Below, piece by piece: positions 8,053 to 16,830 of a DNA stretch of 64,000 bases (position 1 is its first letter; each line of letters begins with the position of its first letter). Origin of the DNA: Actinomadura chibensis NBRC 106107 (GTDB lineage: Bacteria > Actinomycetota > Actinomycetes > Streptosporangiales > Streptosporangiaceae). Both the position numbers and the translations under genes were made by a program. The notes under the pieces are model-generated. The model was not told the DNA's origin. It searched no databases and was given only the letters and a program-made list of their open reading frames with translations. The stretch spans positions 1 to 64,000 of the forward strand of contig NZ_BCQP01000055.1 of assembly GCF_001552135.1 (NCBI RefSeq), in the 5' to 3' direction.

Positions 8053-9188
8053 GCGAGGAGCTGCTGAGCCCGGAGGAGGTCAGGTCCGCGCTGCGCGAAT
8101 TCTTCGCCGACGCCTCCGCGCTCGACGAGGCCAGGGCGCTCCGCGACGGCGGCTTGGACGGGGGCTTCGACGGCGACGGCTTCGACCGCGACCGCTGGCG
8201 GGCGCTGGCGGGCGAGGTCGGCGTCGTCGCCATGGCCGCCCCGGAGAGCGCGGGCGGGCTGGGCCTCGGGCTCGGCCATGTGACGGCGGCGCTCGAAGAG
8301 GCGGGCGCGTGCCTGTATCCGGGGCCGCTGCGGGCGGCGATCCTCGCCGCGTGGACGCTCGGGCTGCCCGGCGCGGCCCGGCCCGACGAGGTCGACGGGC
8401 TGCTGGACGGCACCCTGATCGCCGGGATGCCGCAGTCGTTCGCCGCGCACCGTCCCGAGGTCGTGCTGTCCGGCGGCGGCCGCGTCTCCGGCGCGGTGCG
8501 CGGCGTCACCCACGGCATGGCGGCGGACGTGCTGCTCACCGTGGCCGGGTCGGCGGACGGGGACGTCCCCGTGCTGGTCCGGCTGGCGGGCGGGGGCGGG
8601 GAGGTCGGGCGGCGTCCCGTCCGGGCCGTCGACCTGACCGCGCGTCCCGCCGACCTCGACCTGGACGCGGTCGCGGCGGTCCCGCTCGCCGGGGCCGGGG
8701 AGGCGCTCGCCCGGACGCGCGACGTCGCGCGGCTGCTGCTCGCGGCCGAGCAGGTCGGCGGCGCGCAGGGCTGCCTCGCGCGGGCGGTCGAGTACGCGGC
8801 GATCCGGACCCAGTTCGGCCGGGTCATCGGCACCTACCAGGCGATACAGCACCGCTGCGCGCGGGTGGCGGTCGCGGTCGCCGGGGCGCGCGCCCTGGTG
8901 CTCGCGGCGGCCAAGGCGATCGACGCGGGCGGTACCGGCGCCGACGCCGACCGCGCGGCGGCTCGGCAGCTCGTGCCGCTGGCGAAGGCGGAGGCGTCCG
9001 AGGCGTTCGACGCGGCGGCCGACGCGCTCGTCCAGGTGCACGGCGGGATCGGGTTCACCTGGGAGCACGACGCCCACCTGTACTTCCGGCGGGCGCGGGC
9101 GACGGCCGCGCTGGACGGGCGCCCGTCCCGGCTGCGCGACGACGCCGTCACCGCCGGCTGCCTGTCCCTGCTTACGAACTTCGCATAG
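8049..9188 (+). CDS. Acyl-CoA dehydrogenase, short divergent type
   Basis: A 379-residue acyl-CoA dehydrogenase-like protein starting at GTG with a 4-base overlap. The C-terminal half is well conserved (LLLAAEQVGGAQGCLARAVEY, RTQFGRVIGTYQAIQH, VHGGIGFTWEHDAHLYFRRA), whereas the N-terminal half has lost the usual TEPGAGSD-like segment. This is the pattern of the small, often non-catalytic subunits of alpha2beta2 steroid or bile-acid dehydrogenases in actinobacteria. It may therefore pair with the dehydrogenase at 4529-5764 or 11171-12343. Pairing is inference. Confidence 0.88.
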   Translation: MSEELLSPEEVRSALREFFADASALDEARALRDGGLDGGFDGDGFDRDRWRALAGEVGVVAMAAPESAGGLGLGLGHVTAALEEAGACLYPGPLRAAILAAWTLGLPGAARPDEVDGLLDGTLIAGMPQSFAAHRPEVVLSGGGRVSGAVRGVTHGMAADVLLTVAGSADGDVPVLVRLAGGGGEVGRRPVRAVDLTARPADLDLDAVAAVPLAGAGEALARTRDVARLLLAAEQVGGAQGCLARAVEYAAIRTQFGRVIGTYQAIQHRCARVAVAVAGARALVLAAAKAIDAGGTGADADRAAARQLVPLAKAEASEAFDAAADALVQVHGGIGFTWEHDAHLYFRRARATAALDGRPSRLRDDAVTAGCLSLLTNFA

Positions 9189-9207
9189 AACGTCGAAAGG
9201 ACTTACC

Positions 9208-10419
9208 GTGCCGACTCCCGTCATCGTGGAGGCCGTCCGCACCCCGGCGGGCAAGAGAGGCGGGTCCCTGTCCGGGTGGCATCCCGCCGAGCTGGCCGCC
9301 GAGACGCTCAAGGCGCTGGTCGAGCGCGCCGGCGTCGCACCGGCGGACGTCAACGACGTGATCATGGGCTGCGTGACCCAGGTGGGACCGCAGAGCACCA
9401 ACATCGCGCGCAACGCCGTCCTCGCCGCCGGGTGGCCCGCCGCCGTCCCGGGGACGACCGTGGACCGGCAGTGCGGATCGTCCCAGCAGGCGGTCCACTT
9501 CGCGGCGCAGGCGGTCGCGTCCGGCTTCATGGACGTGGTCGTCGCGGCGGGCGTCGAGTGCATGAGCACGGTGCCGATGTTCTCCAACGCGCCCGGCGGC
9601 GACATCAGGGCCGTGTACGGGGACGAGGTCCAGTCCCGGTACGCCGACCGCGTCTCCTACGGGACGTCCGGGCTCGTCCCGCAGGGGATCTCCGCCGAGC
9701 TGGTCGTCGACCGCTGGAACCTCACCCGCGAGGAGCTCGACGCCTACGGCCTGCGCAGCCAGCGGCGGGCGGCGGCGGCCACCGCCGAGGGCCGGTTCGC
9801 GCGCGAGATCGTCCCGGTGGCGCGCAAGGTGCGCGACCGGGAGACCGGCGAGGTCACGGCGCCCGGCGGCGCGCCGCTCACCGAGGACGAGTGCGTCCGC
9901 GCCACCTCGGCGGAGGCGCTCGGCGGGCTCAAGCCGGCGTTCGTCCCGGACGGGCGGGTCACCGCCGGGAACTCGTCGCAGATCGTGGACGGCGCCGCCG
10001 CCGTCCTCGTCATGAGCGACACGGCCGCCGAGCGCCTCGGCCTGACGCCCCGCGCCGCGATCCGGGGCATGGCGGTGGTGGGGGACGACCCGGTCGAGAT
10101 GCTCACCGCGCCCATCCCCGCCACCCGCGCCGTCCTCGCCCGGACCGGCCTGACCGTGGACGACATCGACCTGTTCGAGGTCAACGAGGCGTTCGCGCCG
10201 GTCGTCCTCGCGTGGCAGCGCGAGCTGGGCGCCGACCCGGACCGGCTGAACGTCAACGGCGGCGGGATCTCGCTCGGGCACCCGCTCGGCGCGTCCGGGG
10301 CCAAGCTGATGACGACGCTGCTGCACGAGCTGGAGCGCACCGGCGGCCGGTACGGGCTCCAGACGATGTGCGAGGGCGGCGGCATGGCCAACGCGACGAT
10401 CGTCGAGCGCCTCTCATGA
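9208..10419 (+). CDS. Thiolase (acetyl-CoA acetyltransferase)
   Basis: A 403-residue thiolase cleaving a 3-ketoacyl-CoA with CoA, or condensing in reverse. The acylated cysteine is Cys89 in DRQCGSSQQAVHFAAQ. The histidine motif is NGGGISLGHPLGASGA, and the second cysteine lies in QTMCEGGGMANATI. FEVNEAFAPVVLAWQRE is also canonical. The GTG at 9208 follows the site AAAGGACTTACC. It overlaps the following SDR gene by ATGA. It is the expected last step of the beta-oxidation-like route encoded here. Confidence 0.95.
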   Translation: MPTPVIVEAVRTPAGKRGGSLSGWHPAELAAETLKALVERAGVAPADVNDVIMGCVTQVGPQSTNIARNAVLAAGWPAAVPGTTVDRQCGSSQQAVHFAAQAVASGFMDVVVAAGVECMSTVPMFSNAPGGDIRAVYGDEVQSRYADRVSYGTSGLVPQGISAELVVDRWNLTREELDAYGLRSQRRAAAATAEGRFAREIVPVARKVRDRETGEVTAPGGAPLTEDECVRATSAEALGGLKPAFVPDGRVTAGNSSQIVDGAAAVLVMSDTAAERLGLTPRAAIRGMAVVGDDPVEMLTAPIPATRAVLARTGLTVDDIDLFEVNEAFAPVVLAWQRELGADPDRLNVNGGGISLGHPLGASGAKLMTTLLHELERTGGRYGLQTMCEGGGMANATIVERLS

Positions 10420-11174
10420 CCGGCCTGCCCGGGCTGTTCGCCCTGGACGGGCGGGTCGCCATCGTCACCGGCGCGTCCAGCGGGATCGGGCGGCACATGT
10501 GCCGGGTCCTCGCCGAGGCGGGCGCGACGGTGGTGGCGGCCGCGCGCCGCGAGTCGCGGCTCAGGGAGCTGTCGGCGGCCGACGACCGGATCGTCGCGGT
10601 GGCGTGCGACGTGACGTCCAGCGCCGACTGCGCGCGGGCCGTGGAGCGGGCCGCGGACTTCGGCGGCCCGGACGTCCTGGTCAACGCGGCGGGCTTCGGC
10701 GACCCCGTGCCCGCGCTTGAGCTGCAGGTCGAGGAGTTCCGCCGGACGCTCGACGTGGACCTCACCGGCACGTTCGAGATGAGCGCCCAGGCCGCGCGGG
10801 CGATGCGCGGGCGCGGCGGCTCCATCGTCAACATCGCCTCGATCCTCGGGCTGGGCGCGTCGTGGCCGGTGAGCCAGGCGGCCTACTGCGCCGCGAAGGG
10901 CGGGGTCGTCAACCTCACCCGCCAGCTCGGCGCGGAGTGGGCGGACGAGGGCATCCGCGTCAACGCCATCGCGCCCGGCTGGTTCCCGAGCGAGCTGACC
11001 GAGGAGATGTTCGCCGACGGGAAGGCGATGCGCTGGCTCACGCGGAACACGCCGATGCGGCGTCCCGGACGGCTGGACGAACTCGACGGCGCGCTGCTGC
11101 TGCTGGCGAGCGACGCGGGCGCCTTCATCACCGGCCAGACCATCGCCGTGGACGGCGGGTGGACGGCCCGATGA
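10416..11174 (+). CDS. Short-chain dehydrogenase/reductase (SDR)
   Basis: A 252-residue classical SDR, probably oxidising a 3-hydroxyacyl-CoA or an alcohol with NAD(P). Cofactor motif TGASSGIG near residues 18-25, NAAG near 88, catalytic AAYCAAKGG with the YxxxK pair, and the C-terminal FITGQTIAVDGG are all present. The acidic/neutral residue after the glycine motif strand does not settle NAD against NADP. Translationally coupled to genes on both sides (ATGA overlaps). In this operon it is the likely 3-hydroxyacyl-CoA dehydrogenase step before the thiolase. Confidence 0.93.
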   Translation: MTGLPGLFALDGRVAIVTGASSGIGRHMCRVLAEAGATVVAAARRESRLRELSAADDRIVAVACDVTSSADCARAVERAADFGGPDVLVNAAGFGDPVPALELQVEEFRRTLDVDLTGTFEMSAQAARAMRGRGGSIVNIASILGLGASWPVSQAAYCAAKGGVVNLTRQLGAEWADEGIRVNAIAPGWFPSELTEEMFADGKAMRWLTRNTPMRRPGRLDELDGALLLLASDAGAFITGQTIAVDGGWTAR

Positions 11175-12343
11175 CCAGGCGCAGGCTCTACGACGACGTC
11201 CACGAGGAGTTCCGGGACAGCTTCCGCGCGTTCGTCGCGGCGGAGATCGTCCCGCACCACGACCGCTGGGAGGAGAGCGGGCGCGTCGACCGGGAGATGT
11301 TCGCGGCGGCGGGCGAGGCCGGGTTCCTCGCGATGGCCGTGCCGCCGGAGTACGGCGGCCTCGGCGCGGACGACTTCCGCTTCAACGCCGTCATCGGCGA
11401 GGAACTGCAGCGCGCGAACGTCATCGGGTCGGGCATGTGCATCACGCTGCACAACGACGTCGTCCTGCCCTACCTGCTGCGGTTCGCGGACGAGGCGCAG
11501 CGGCGGCGCTGGCTGCCCGGGATGGTCACCGGCGAGCTGATGGGCGCGATCTCCATGACGGAGCCGGGCGCGGGCTCCGACCTCGCCGCGCTGGTCACGA
11601 GCGCCCGCCGGGACGGAGCCGACTACGTCGTCAACGGCGCGAAGACGTTCGTCACCAACGGGCTGAACGCGGACCTGGTCGTGCTCGCCGTCCGCACCGA
11701 CCCGGCGGAGCGGCACAAGGGCGTCAGCCTGCTGGTGGTCGAGGACGGCACGCCCGGCTTCACCCGCGGCCGCCACCTCGACAAGATCGGGCTGCGCAGC
11801 CAGGACACCGCCGAGCTGTTCTTCACCGACGCCCGCGTCCCGGTCGCGAACCGGCTGGGCGGCGAGGGCGAGGGCTTCGCCATCCTGATGCGCAACCTCG
11901 CGCAGGAGCGGCTCGGGCTCGCGGTGTCGGCGATCTCCGCCGCCCGCGCCGCCCTGTCCTGGACGGTCGACTACTGCCACCAGCGCGAGGCGTTCGGGCA
12001 GCCGCTCATGAAGCACCAGAACACCCGCTTCACCCTCGCCGACCTCGCCGTCCAGGTGGACGTCGGGCAGACCTACGTCGACAGCCTCGTCGAGGCGCAC
12101 GGCCGGGGCGAGTTGACGTCCGAGGACGCGGCCAAGGCCAAGTACTGGACGACCGAACTCCAGCAGACGGTCGTCAACCGCTGCCTGCAACTGCACGGGG
12201 GGTACGGGTTCATGCGCGAGTTCCCGATCGCCAGGGCCTACCTGGACGCCCGGATCCAGACGATCTTCGGCGGCACGAACGAGATCATGAAGGAGATCGT
12301 CGCGCGCACCCTGGACGCCGGCCGTCCGGCGGCCCGGCGGTGA
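11171..12343 (+). CDS. Acyl-CoA dehydrogenase
   Basis: A 390-residue, fully canonical acyl-CoA dehydrogenase: AISMTEPGAGSDLAAL, GAKTFVTNGLNADLVV, ERLGLAVSAISAARAAL, REAFGQPLMKHQNTRF and LQLHGGYGFMREFPIARAY, ending IFGGTNEIMKEIVART. Unlike the dehydrogenase at 8049 it keeps every cofactor and substrate motif, so it should be catalytically complete. It overlaps the SDR by four bases at its start and the hydratase by four at its end, within one tightly coupled operon. Confidence 0.95.
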   Translation: MTRRRLYDDVHEEFRDSFRAFVAAEIVPHHDRWEESGRVDREMFAAAGEAGFLAMAVPPEYGGLGADDFRFNAVIGEELQRANVIGSGMCITLHNDVVLPYLLRFADEAQRRRWLPGMVTGELMGAISMTEPGAGSDLAALVTSARRDGADYVVNGAKTFVTNGLNADLVVLAVRTDPAERHKGVSLLVVEDGTPGFTRGRHLDKIGLRSQDTAELFFTDARVPVANRLGGEGEGFAILMRNLAQERLGLAVSAISAARAALSWTVDYCHQREAFGQPLMKHQNTRFTLADLAVQVDVGQTYVDSLVEAHGRGELTSEDAAKAKYWTTELQQTVVNRCLQLHGGYGFMREFPIARAYLDARIQTIFGGTNEIMKEIVARTLDAGRPAARR

Positions 12344-13107
12344 GCGTCGACGTCGCCCGCGTCGGCGGGGTCGTCGAGATCACGCTGAACCGTCCCGGCA
12401 AGCGCAACGCCATGACGGACGCCATGTGGGCGCGCCTGGACGAGATCCTGGAGGAGATCCTGGAGGAGATCCTCGCCGATCCCGCGGACACCCGCGTCCT
12501 CGTGGTCACCGGCGCGGGCGGCGCGTTCTGCGGCGGCTCGGACGTCTCCGGCCTGCTCGGCGACCCCGGCTCGCTGCCCGCGCGGATCGCCGTGTCGAAC
12601 CGGTGCGTCCTCGCGCTGCGCGAGCTGCCCGTCCCGACGGTCGCGAAGGTCGCCGGGGTCGCCGCCGGGTCGGGCGCGAACCTCGCCCTGGCCTGCGACT
12701 TCGTCCTCGCCTCCGCGGACGCCTACTTCGCGCAGCTGTTCGTGCACCGCGGCCTGTCGGTGGACAGCGGGGCGAGCTGGCTGCTGCCCCGCCTGGTCGG
12801 CGACCGGAAGGCCCGCGAGCTGTGCCTGCTGGGCGACCGCGTCCCCGCCCGCGAGGCGCACGCCCTGGGCATGATCACGGACGTCGTCCCGGCCGCCGAC
12901 CTGGACCGCGCCACCGCCGACCTGGCCGAGCGCCTGGCCGCGCTCTCCCCGCCCGCGCTCGCCGGGACCAAGCACCTCCTGAACCGGACCTGGCAGGCGA
13001 CCTTCCGGGAGGCCCTGGCGGCCGAGGCGGCGAACCAGGCGGAGGTGATCGAGACCCCCGCCGCCCACGCGGCGATCACCGCCTTCGGCCGGAACCGGCG
13101 TCCTTGA
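12340..13107 (+). CDS. Enoyl-CoA hydratase/isomerase (crotonase family, PaaG-like)
   Basis: A 255-residue crotonase with FCGGSDVSGLL (oxyanion-hole region) and FVHRGLSVDSGASWLLPRLVG. The latter resembles PaaG-type isomerases, where an aspartate sits before SGxSW. The two glutamates of classical enoyl-CoA hydratases are not present at the expected places (the first is in an SGANLALACD context, the second in AQLFVHRGL), so isomerase or another crotonase reaction is more likely than plain hydration. GTG start with a 4-base overlap. Residues about 35-45 contain a duplicated EILE block encoded by a perfect 12-base tandem repeat. Last gene of the rightward operon. Confidence 0.88.
   Translation: MSVDVARVGGVVEITLNRPGKRNAMTDAMWARLDEILEEILEEILADPADTRVLVVTGAGGAFCGGSDVSGLLGDPGSLPARIAVSNRCVLALRELPVPTVAKVAGVAAGSGANLALACDFVLASADAYFAQLFVHRGLSVDSGASWLLPRLVGDRKARELCLLGDRVPAREAHALGMITDVVPAADLDRATADLAERLAALSPPALAGTKHLLNRTWQATFREALAAEAANQAEVIETPAAHAAITAFGRNRRP
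12442..12474 (+). repeat. In-frame 12-bp tandem repeat inside the crotonase gene
   Basis: The unit GAGATCCTGGAG occurs twice in full and a third time as GAGATCCTC, encoding EILEEILEEIL. Repeats of this purity look like recent slippage duplication. The insertion keeps the frame and extends one helix by one turn per unit. Confidence 0.9.
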
Positions 13108-13419
13108 TCAGCCGGAGATGTCGACGGGCTTCGGGTCGGGGGCGGCGGCGCGGCGCGAGCGGAGCCAGGCGCCGAGGGTCACGAGGCCGAGCCCGGCCGC
13201 GTAGATGGCGACGTTGACGAGGGCGTAGCTCCACGGGACGGTGTCCGGGTCCTTCGGGAAGGCGCGGGTCTCGCCGCCGACCCACGCCCTGGTCAGCGTC
13301 ATCGTCTGGAAGGTGAAGGCGAACGAGTGGACGCCGACGTACGCCAGGTAGGCGGCCGTCCGGTTGCGGACGAGGTAGCCCAGCGGGAGGGGCAGCAGCA
13401 CCATGAGGATGAGTTCCAT
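13108..13419 (-). CDS. Small membrane protein of unknown function
   Basis: A 103-residue protein opening MELILMVLLPLPLGYLVRN at an ATG (complement of 13417-13419), with about three hydrophobic segments and a charged tail (RSRRAAAPDPKPVDISG). It ends tail-to-tail against the crotonase gene with no gap. Codon use is like its neighbours and the hydropathy pattern is regular, which supports a real gene. No family recognised; the divergent sensor kinase starts 112 bases upstream. Confidence 0.7.
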   Translation of the reverse strand: MELILMVLLPLPLGYLVRNRTAAYLAYVGVHSFAFTFQTMTLTRAWVGGETRAFPKDPDTVPWSYALVNVAIYAAGLGLVTLGAWLRSRRAAAPDPKPVDISG

Positions 13420-13530
13420 GCCGCCGAGCGTCGCGCGACGGGGGTGAGCGGCACATCCGGGCCAGCGCCGGAGTGCGGGCACGTGCTGGCACGGATGTGC
13501 GGATGACCTGCGAAGGCGCATGATGTCGGG

Positions 13531-15495
13531 ATGGGGATCGGTCTCGCGTCGCGCCCGCGCACGGCGGTTCCGGCGGGCGTGTTCGCGGTGGGGGCCGGGG
13601 CGCAGGTCGCGCTGTCGGCGCGTCCGGACCTCGGGGACCCGGCGCCGGTGCTGGCCGGCACGCTCGCGGTCCTCGCGATCCCCGTCGTGCTCGGCTGCCT
13701 GGTCGGCACGCGGGTGCCGGACGGCCAGGTCGGCGCGGCGCTCGCCTGGGTCGGGGCCGCGCCGGCGGCGGTGTTCGCGGTCGAGCTGTGGGGCGAGACG
13801 GACCTGACGTCCAGCCCGTGGCCCGGCGCGCACGCCGTCTACCTGGTGAAGCTCGGCGCGTGGGTGTGGAACCTCGCCGGGTTCGCGGCGCTGTGCCTGG
13901 TGTTCCCGTCCGGGCTGGCGCCGGGGCCGCGGTGGCGGGCGGTCGCGTGGACGGTCGCGGCGGCGGGCGTCGCGGTCAACGCCGCGGTGTCCTGGACGGC
14001 GGCGAACCGGTGGGACGGCCCGGCCGAGACCGCCGCCGTGCTGACCGCGTTCGGCGTGCTGCTGGCGGCGCTCGGCGCGGCCGTGCTGAGCCTCGTCGTC
14101 CGGTACCGGCGCGGGACGGAGACGACCAGGACGCAGCTGCGCTGGCTGGTGCTCGGCGCGGGGTCGGTGCCGGTGCTGCTCGCCTGCGGGTGGGCGGCGC
14201 AGACGTGGTGGGACGCGTCCAACGACGTCGCCTACTCGGGGTTCCTGCTGGCGATGCTGGTCGCGGTGCCCGCCGCCGTCGTCGTGGCCGTCCTGCGCCA
14301 CGACCTGTTCGACGTGGACCGGCTGCTCGGCTCGTCCCTCGCCTGGCTCCTCACCTCGCTCGCCTCCGCCGCCGTGTTCGCGTGCGTCGGGTACGCGGCC
14401 GGGAGCCTGCTCGGCGCGGACGCCCGGCTCGGGGTGAGCGGCGCCGCGTTCGTCGCCGCGCTGGCGCTGCCCGTCCTGCACCGCCAGGTCAACGACCGGG
14501 TCGGGCGGCTCGTGGACCGGGAGCGGTTCGTCCTCGACGCCCGCGTGCGCGACTTCGTCCGGGACGTCCGCGACGGCACGGCGCAGCCGGAGACGGTCGA
14601 GGCCGTGCTCCAGGACGTCCTCGGCGACCCGGAACTGCGGCTCCTGGTGCGGCTGCCGGACGGGCCGCCCGGCGAGTACGTCGGGCTGTCCGGTGAGGCG
14701 GCCGTCCCGGCGGAGGGGCGGACGCGCATCCCGCTCCGCACCGGCGAGATCGAGGTCGGCGTGATCGTGCTCGGCGCGACGTCCGCGCGGCGGCTGCGCC
14801 GCGCCCGGCACGCGGCGGTGCAGGCGCGCCTGCCGATCGAGGTGACCCGGCTGCGGCTGGAGCTGCGCGCCGCGCTGGCGGAGGTGCGCACCAGCCGCGC
14901 CCGCCTGCTGTCGGCGTCCGCGCGGGAGCGCCGCCAGCTCGAACGGGACCTGCACGACGGCGCGCAGCAGCAGATCGTCGCGGCGGGCATGCGGCTCCGG
15001 TCCGTGCAGCGCGGGCTCCGTCCCGGGACGCCGGAGCACCGCGACCTCGACGCCGTGGTGGAGACGCTGGAGGCGACCGTCGGCGAGCTGCGGCGGCTCG
15101 CGCACGGCGTCCGCCCCGCCCGGCTGGACGACGGGCTCGCCGCCGCGCTCGGCGCGCTGGTCGCGGCGAGCCCGGTCGAGGTGCGGCTGTCGGTCCCCGG
15201 CGACGTGCGGGTGGACGAGGTCGCGGCGACGACCGCCTACTACGTCGTCGCGGAGGCGTACGCGAACGCGCTCAAGCACGCCGACGCCGCGACGGTCACC
15301 ATCCGGGTGGACGACGACGGCGGCGTCCTGCGCATCATGGTCGCGGACGACGGGGTCGGCGGGGCGCGCGGCGCGCTCGGGTCCGTCCGGGACCGGGTCG
15401 CCTCCGCCGGGGGCGACCTCGCGGTGTCCAGCCCGCCGGGCGGCGGCACGCTGGTGGAGGTGAGCATCCCGCATGCGGATCGTGGTGGCCGATGA
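13531..15495 (+). CDS. NarL-type membrane sensor histidine kinase
   Basis: A 654-residue kinase. The first roughly 330 residues hold eight or more hydrophobic segments, including AWVWNLAGFAALCLVFPSGL and LAWLLTSLASAAVFACVGYA. Then comes the HisKA_3 phosphoacceptor helix RRQLERDLHDGAQQQIVAAG, with the histidine in the DLHDG motif. The ATPase domain follows with YYVVAEAYANALKHADA (N box), VADDGVGGA and SPPGGGTLVEVSIP. It overlaps the response-regulator gene by 23 bases, so they form one two-component pair. The signal sensed is unknown; it may be a membrane or lipid cue given the transmembrane-rich sensor. Confidence 0.93.
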   Translation: MGIGLASRPRTAVPAGVFAVGAGAQVALSARPDLGDPAPVLAGTLAVLAIPVVLGCLVGTRVPDGQVGAALAWVGAAPAAVFAVELWGETDLTSSPWPGAHAVYLVKLGAWVWNLAGFAALCLVFPSGLAPGPRWRAVAWTVAAAGVAVNAAVSWTAANRWDGPAETAAVLTAFGVLLAALGAAVLSLVVRYRRGTETTRTQLRWLVLGAGSVPVLLACGWAAQTWWDASNDVAYSGFLLAMLVAVPAAVVVAVLRHDLFDVDRLLGSSLAWLLTSLASAAVFACVGYAAGSLLGADARLGVSGAAFVAALALPVLHRQVNDRVGRLVDRERFVLDARVRDFVRDVRDGTAQPETVEAVLQDVLGDPELRLLVRLPDGPPGEYVGLSGEAAVPAEGRTRIPLRTGEIEVGVIVLGATSARRLRRARHAAVQARLPIEVTRLRLELRAALAEVRTSRARLLSASARERRQLERDLHDGAQQQIVAAGMRLRSVQRGLRPGTPEHRDLDAVVETLEATVGELRRLAHGVRPARLDDGLAAALGALVAASPVEVRLSVPGDVRVDEVAATTAYYVVAEAYANALKHADAATVTIRVDDDGGVLRIMVADDGVGGARGALGSVRDRVASAGGDLAVSSPPGGGTLVEVSIPHADRGGR

Positions 15496-16111
15496 CTCGG
15501 TGCTGTTCCGGGAGGGGATCGTCCGGCTGCTGACCGAGGCGGGGCACGAGGTGGTCGCCGCAGTCGGGGACGCGGACGCGCTGGAGGCGGCCGTCGCCGC
15601 CCACCGCCCGGACCTCGCCGTGATCGACGTGCGGATGCCCCCGGCGATGGCCGACGACGGCGCCCGCGCCGCGCTGCGGCTCCGCGCGTCCGCGCCCGGA
15701 CTGCCGATGGTGCTGCTGTCGCAGCACGTGGAGACGCGGCACTCGGTGTCGCTGGTGGCGTCCGGCGGGTTCGGCTACCTGCTGAAGGACCGGGTGCTCC
15801 GCGTCGACGACTTCCTGGACGCGCTGGACCGCGTCGCGTCCGGCGGCTCGGCCCTGGACCCGGAGGTGGTCGGCGCCCTCCTCGCCCCGGCCGGGCGCCC
15901 GGACCCGCTCGCCGCGCTCACCGAGCGGGAGCACGACGTGCTGGCCCTGGTCGCCGAAGGCCACACCAACGCGGGCGTCGCCGCGCGGCTGTGCCTGGCC
16001 GAGCGGACGGTCGAGACGCACATGCGCGGCATCTTCCAGAAACTGCGCATCACCGACGACGGGGACCGGCACCGCCGCGTCCTCGCCGTCCTCGCCTACG
16101 TCACCCGCTGA
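15473..16111 (+). CDS. NarL/FixJ response regulator
   Basis: A 212-residue regulator with an intact receiver (MRIVVADDSVLFREG acidic pocket, AVIDVRMPP phosphoacceptor aspartate, GYLLKD lysine) and a C-terminal LuxR helix-turn-helix (LTEREHDVLALVAEGHTNAGVAARLCLAERTVETH spans the recognition region). Partner of the kinase it overlaps. The end of the gene lies in a short tandem repeat running into the intergenic space. Confidence 0.95.
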   Translation: MRIVVADDSVLFREGIVRLLTEAGHEVVAAVGDADALEAAVAAHRPDLAVIDVRMPPAMADDGARAALRLRASAPGLPMVLLSQHVETRHSVSLVASGGFGYLLKDRVLRVDDFLDALDRVASGGSALDPEVVGALLAPAGRPDPLAALTEREHDVLALVAEGHTNAGVAARLCLAERTVETHMRGIFQKLRITDDGDRHRRVLAVLAYVTR

Positions 16112-16156
16112 GGGTCACTCGCTGAGGGTCACCCGATGAAGGGTCACTCGGTCGAG
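16100..16156. repeat. Degenerate 14-15-bp tandem repeat at a gene junction
   Basis: Successive units GTCACCCGCTGAG, GGTCACTCGCTGAG, GGTCACCCGATGAAG and GGTCACTCGGTCGAG run across the response-regulator stop codon and the last codons of the convergent GntR gene. The first unit includes the real TGA and the second repeats it, so the stop signal has been duplicated. Likely replication slippage. Confidence 0.8.
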
Positions 16157-16797
16157 AAGACGGCGGCGAGGCGGCTCGGGACGCGGCTGCGGTGCTGGTC
16201 GGACAGCTCGACGACGGCCGCCCGGTCGCCGCGGCGCAGCGCCTCGACGATCGCCGCGTGCTCCTCGACGATGCGCTTGCGCGCCTCCGCCTCGTACAGG
16301 TAGACCGAGCGGTACGCCTCGGTCAGGGACCAGATGCGGCGCAGCTCGTCCACGATCAGGTCGAGGCCGGAGGCGCGGAAGACGAAGAAGTGGAACTCGT
16401 TGTTGAGCTGCTGGATGGTGAGGACGTCGGCGACGTCCCCGGCCTCCTTGATCCGGCCGTTGATCTCCGCCAGCTCGTCGAGCTGCGCGGCCGACAGCTC
16501 CGGCAGCGCGTTGATCACTTCGCGTTCCAGCACGCGGCGCATCAGGTACGCCTGTTCGAGGTCCTGGACGGTCAGCCGCTTCACGGAATAGCCGACATTG
16601 CGCTGGTAGTCGAGCACGCCCTCGCTCTGCAGGATGCCGAGCGCCTCCCTGATCGGCGCGCGGCTGACGTTCAGCCGCGACGCCATGTCCTCCTGCCGGA
16701 TCTGCTGGCCCGGCAGGAGTTCCATGACGGTGATCATCTCGCGGATGCGCGACACCGCCCACCGGACCGAACCCGTGTCGGACGTCGACTTCGCCAT
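16144..16797 (-). CDS. GntR family regulator (FadR/FCD type)
   Basis: A 217-residue regulator with an N-terminal winged helix (LLPGQQIRQEDMASRLNVSRAPIREALGILQSEGV, about residues 27-61; shown here as one motif region) and a helical FCD ligand domain (NNEFHFFVFRASG with its metal/ligand histidine, later EEHAAIVEALRRGD). FCD proteins sense acids or acyl-CoAs. Being next to the catabolic operon it probably controls it. The best operator candidate is the palindrome at 26907-26922, at the head of that operon. Confidence 0.93.
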   Translation of the reverse strand: MAKSTSDTGSVRWAVSRIREMITVMELLPGQQIRQEDMASRLNVSRAPIREALGILQSEGVLDYQRNVGYSVKRLTVQDLEQAYLMRRVLEREVINALPELSAAQLDELAEINGRIKEAGDVADVLTIQQLNNEFHFFVFRASGLDLIVDELRRIWSLTEAYRSVYLYEAEARKRIVEEHAAIVEALRRGDRAAVVELSDQHRSRVPSRLAAVFSTE

Positions 16798-16830
16798 TCC
16801 CTGTTCTCTGTTCCCGGGGAGCTTTCCGCG

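Noticed and set aside
13422..15474. Arg/Pro-rich upstream extension of the small membrane protein on the minus strand
   Set aside because: It is antisense to the sensor kinase and shows no domain; the real start is the ATG at 13419.
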